From the NCBI GenBank assembly GCA_007131625.1, contig SLQC01000412.1, positions 1-6,888 of the forward strand: a stretch of DNA of 6,888 bases. The letters are read 5' to 3'. The notes beneath the pieces were generated by a model that was not told the DNA's origin, made no database searches, and saw only the letters and a list, made by a program, of their open reading frames with translations. Position numbers and translations under genes: made by a program. The DNA is from Balneolales bacterium. GTDB taxonomy: Bacteria; Bacteroidota; Rhodothermia; Balneolales; Natronogracilivirgulaceae. Shown piece by piece: positions 5,705-6,888 of this stretch. The stretch's first letter is position 1; every line of letters starts with the position of its first letter.

Positions 5705-6888
5705 ATGCTTCAGAACAAACAGCAACAGCGAACCGTCGTTTCTATACGTATTTTGCAGATTACCGTTCTGACAATTCTATTAATAATTGCTGGCCGGCTG
5801 ATCCAGCTGCAGATTATCGAGTATGAAAAATACGGACCATTAAGCCTAGCCAACAGCATCCGTCAGGAAAGTGTGAGTCCCGCTCGAGGCCTGGTGTTCG
5901 ACCGAACCGGCAGGATGCTTATCGACAATCAACCGATATTCACCATCACTGTCACACCGGCTAACTTCGACATGGAAACAATCCCGCTATTGTCGAAGTA
6001 CCTAGATATAAGTCCCGACATTGTCGAAGAACGGGTGCTTGTAGCGCGCCAATACTCCTGGCACCGTCCATCCCGCTTCTTCATCGACATCAGTTTTGAC
6101 AAGTTTTCCAGAATACAGGAGAATATCTGGAAATTTCCGGGGATCGGTCACCAGGTGGAATCCAAGCGCCATTATCCTTCTGATGTCAAGGCCTCCCAGA
6201 TATTCGGATATCTCAGCGAAGTCACCCGTAACGAGTATAACAGTTCCAACCGGTATCTCATGGGTGATAAAGCTGGCCGGAGCGGTCTCGAGTTTGTCTA
6301 TGAATCCGAGTTGCGGGGCGAACTAGGTGCGCGTTACGTACGCGTAAACGCTTTGGGACAATCGCTGGGTCCTTATGAAGACGACCAGCTGGGTAGAAAT
6401 CCGGTCAAAGGAGCCGACATCTATACACACATCGACGCCGATTTACAGCTACTGGGCGAAGATCTGTTGGAGGGGAAAATCGGTGGTTTGGTCGCAATGG
6501 ATCCCAACAGCGGAGCTATACTTTCCCTGGCGAGTTCACCAACATTCGATGTCGACCGGCTCTCAGGACGGATCGATATGGAATACTGGCTGTCATTGCA
6601 GTCCGATTCCACCAATCCTCTTTTCAACCGTGCTATTTCCACTATGCAGCCGCCCGGTTCAACCGTGAAGCCTCTCTTGGGGCTTATCGGGCTGGATTTC
6701 GGTATCATCAATCCGAATACCGAGATTGTTTGCCATGGCGGATTCACCCTGGGACGCTTTTACCGCTGTACCCGGAGTCACGGCCGTCAAAACATTGTTC
6801 AGGCCATTGAAAACTCCTGCAACACCTACTTTTTCTCCCTCATGAATCAATCCATGCGACAAGTTGGTTTGAATACCTGGCACAATCA
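5705..6888 (+). CDS. mrdA: Penicillin-binding protein 2 (elongasome transpeptidase), 3' end missing
   Basis: Class B PBP that cross-links peptidoglycan during elongation as partner of RodA; 394 codons are present and the frame stays open to the window edge. One N-terminal membrane anchor (about 16-37) is followed by the pedestal domain with RGLVFDRTGRML (61-72) and KAGRSGLEFVYESELRG (189-205), then the transpeptidase domain, with GGLVAMDPNSGAILSLASSP (260-279), the active-site motif S319-T-V-K322 within QPPGSTVKP, and the SxN motif S371-C-N373 followed by TYFF. The KTG motif is expected beyond the edge. STVK rather than STFK is also what E. coli PBP2 has. Cys343, Cys355, His359 and Cys372 fall on the four positions of a zinc site reported in Acinetobacter PBP2. 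ATG 5705 is 10 bases after mreD, with no ribosome binding site visible. rodA is the expected next gene. Confidence 0.95.
   Translation, partial: MLQNKQQQRTVVSIRILQITVLTILLIIAGRLIQLQIIEYEKYGPLSLANSIRQESVSPARGLVFDRTGRMLIDNQPIFTITVTPANFDMETIPLLSKYLDISPDIVEERVLVARQYSWHRPSRFFIDISFDKFSRIQENIWKFPGIGHQVESKRHYPSDVKASQIFGYLSEVTRNEYNSSNRYLMGDKAGRSGLEFVYESELRGELGARYVRVNALGQSLGPYEDDQLGRNPVKGADIYTHIDADLQLLGEDLLEGKIGGLVAMDPNSGAILSLASSPTFDVDRLSGRIDMEYWLSLQSDSTNPLFNRAISTMQPPGSTVKPLLGLIGLDFGIINPNTEIVCHGGFTLGRFYRCTRSHGRQNIVQAIENSCNTYFFSLMNQSMRQVGLNTWHN

Noticed and set aside
6096..6668. Plus-strand frames inside the right-hand gene (6096-6326 and 6375-6668)
   Set aside because: They overlap, in another frame, the continuous PBP2 frame that runs from 5705 to the window end with clear family motifs.

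Overview
The window is a compact, fully plus-strand stretch of housekeeping genes that joins purine biosynthesis to the rod-shape / cell-wall elongation machinery. The order is: 3' part of an S66-family LD-carboxypeptidase, purN, purH, mreB, mreC, mreD, and the 5' two thirds of mrdA (PBP2). A purH-mreB-mreC-mreD-mrdA order is, from memory, characteristic of the Bacteroidota and relatives (FCB group). The near absence of Shine-Dalgarno sequences and the PurN and PBP2 sequence style fit that. A Balneolota/Rhodothermota-type bacterium is my best guess, but no taxonomic marker gene is present, so this is inference.

Left part (1-2993): the carboxypeptidase, purN and purH are translationally stitched together by 4-base stop/start overlaps (TTGA at 658-661 and ATGA at 1383-1386). 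PurN makes formyl-GAR and PurH performs the last two steps to IMP. PurN is normal through its catalytic domain but carries an odd Asp/Asn/His-rich C-terminal tail of about 45 residues. purH closes with three consecutive in-frame stop codons (2991-2999).

Middle and right (2994-6888): a 107-base gap with two small perfect dyads precedes mreB and probably holds the start signals of the elongasome genes. MreB (actin-like filament), MreC (periplasmic scaffold), MreD (polytopic membrane partner) and PBP2 (transpeptidase) together form the elongasome core; rodA would be expected just beyond the right edge. mreB-mreC and mreD-mrdA are separated by only 15 and 10 bases, but mreC and mreD are split by an unexpected 197-base non-coding gap. 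That gap holds nested inverted repeats, a partly duplicated block and a possible 20-codon micro-ORF, and it is the most unexplained piece of DNA in the window.

I do not see a wholly undescribed multi-gene system. The points most worth following are the structured mreC-mreD gap, a Cys3His residue set in PBP2 that falls on the positions of a reported PBP2 zinc site, and the PurN metal-binding-like tail. No tRNA, rRNA, CRISPR, insertion sequence or convincing rho-independent terminator was seen.
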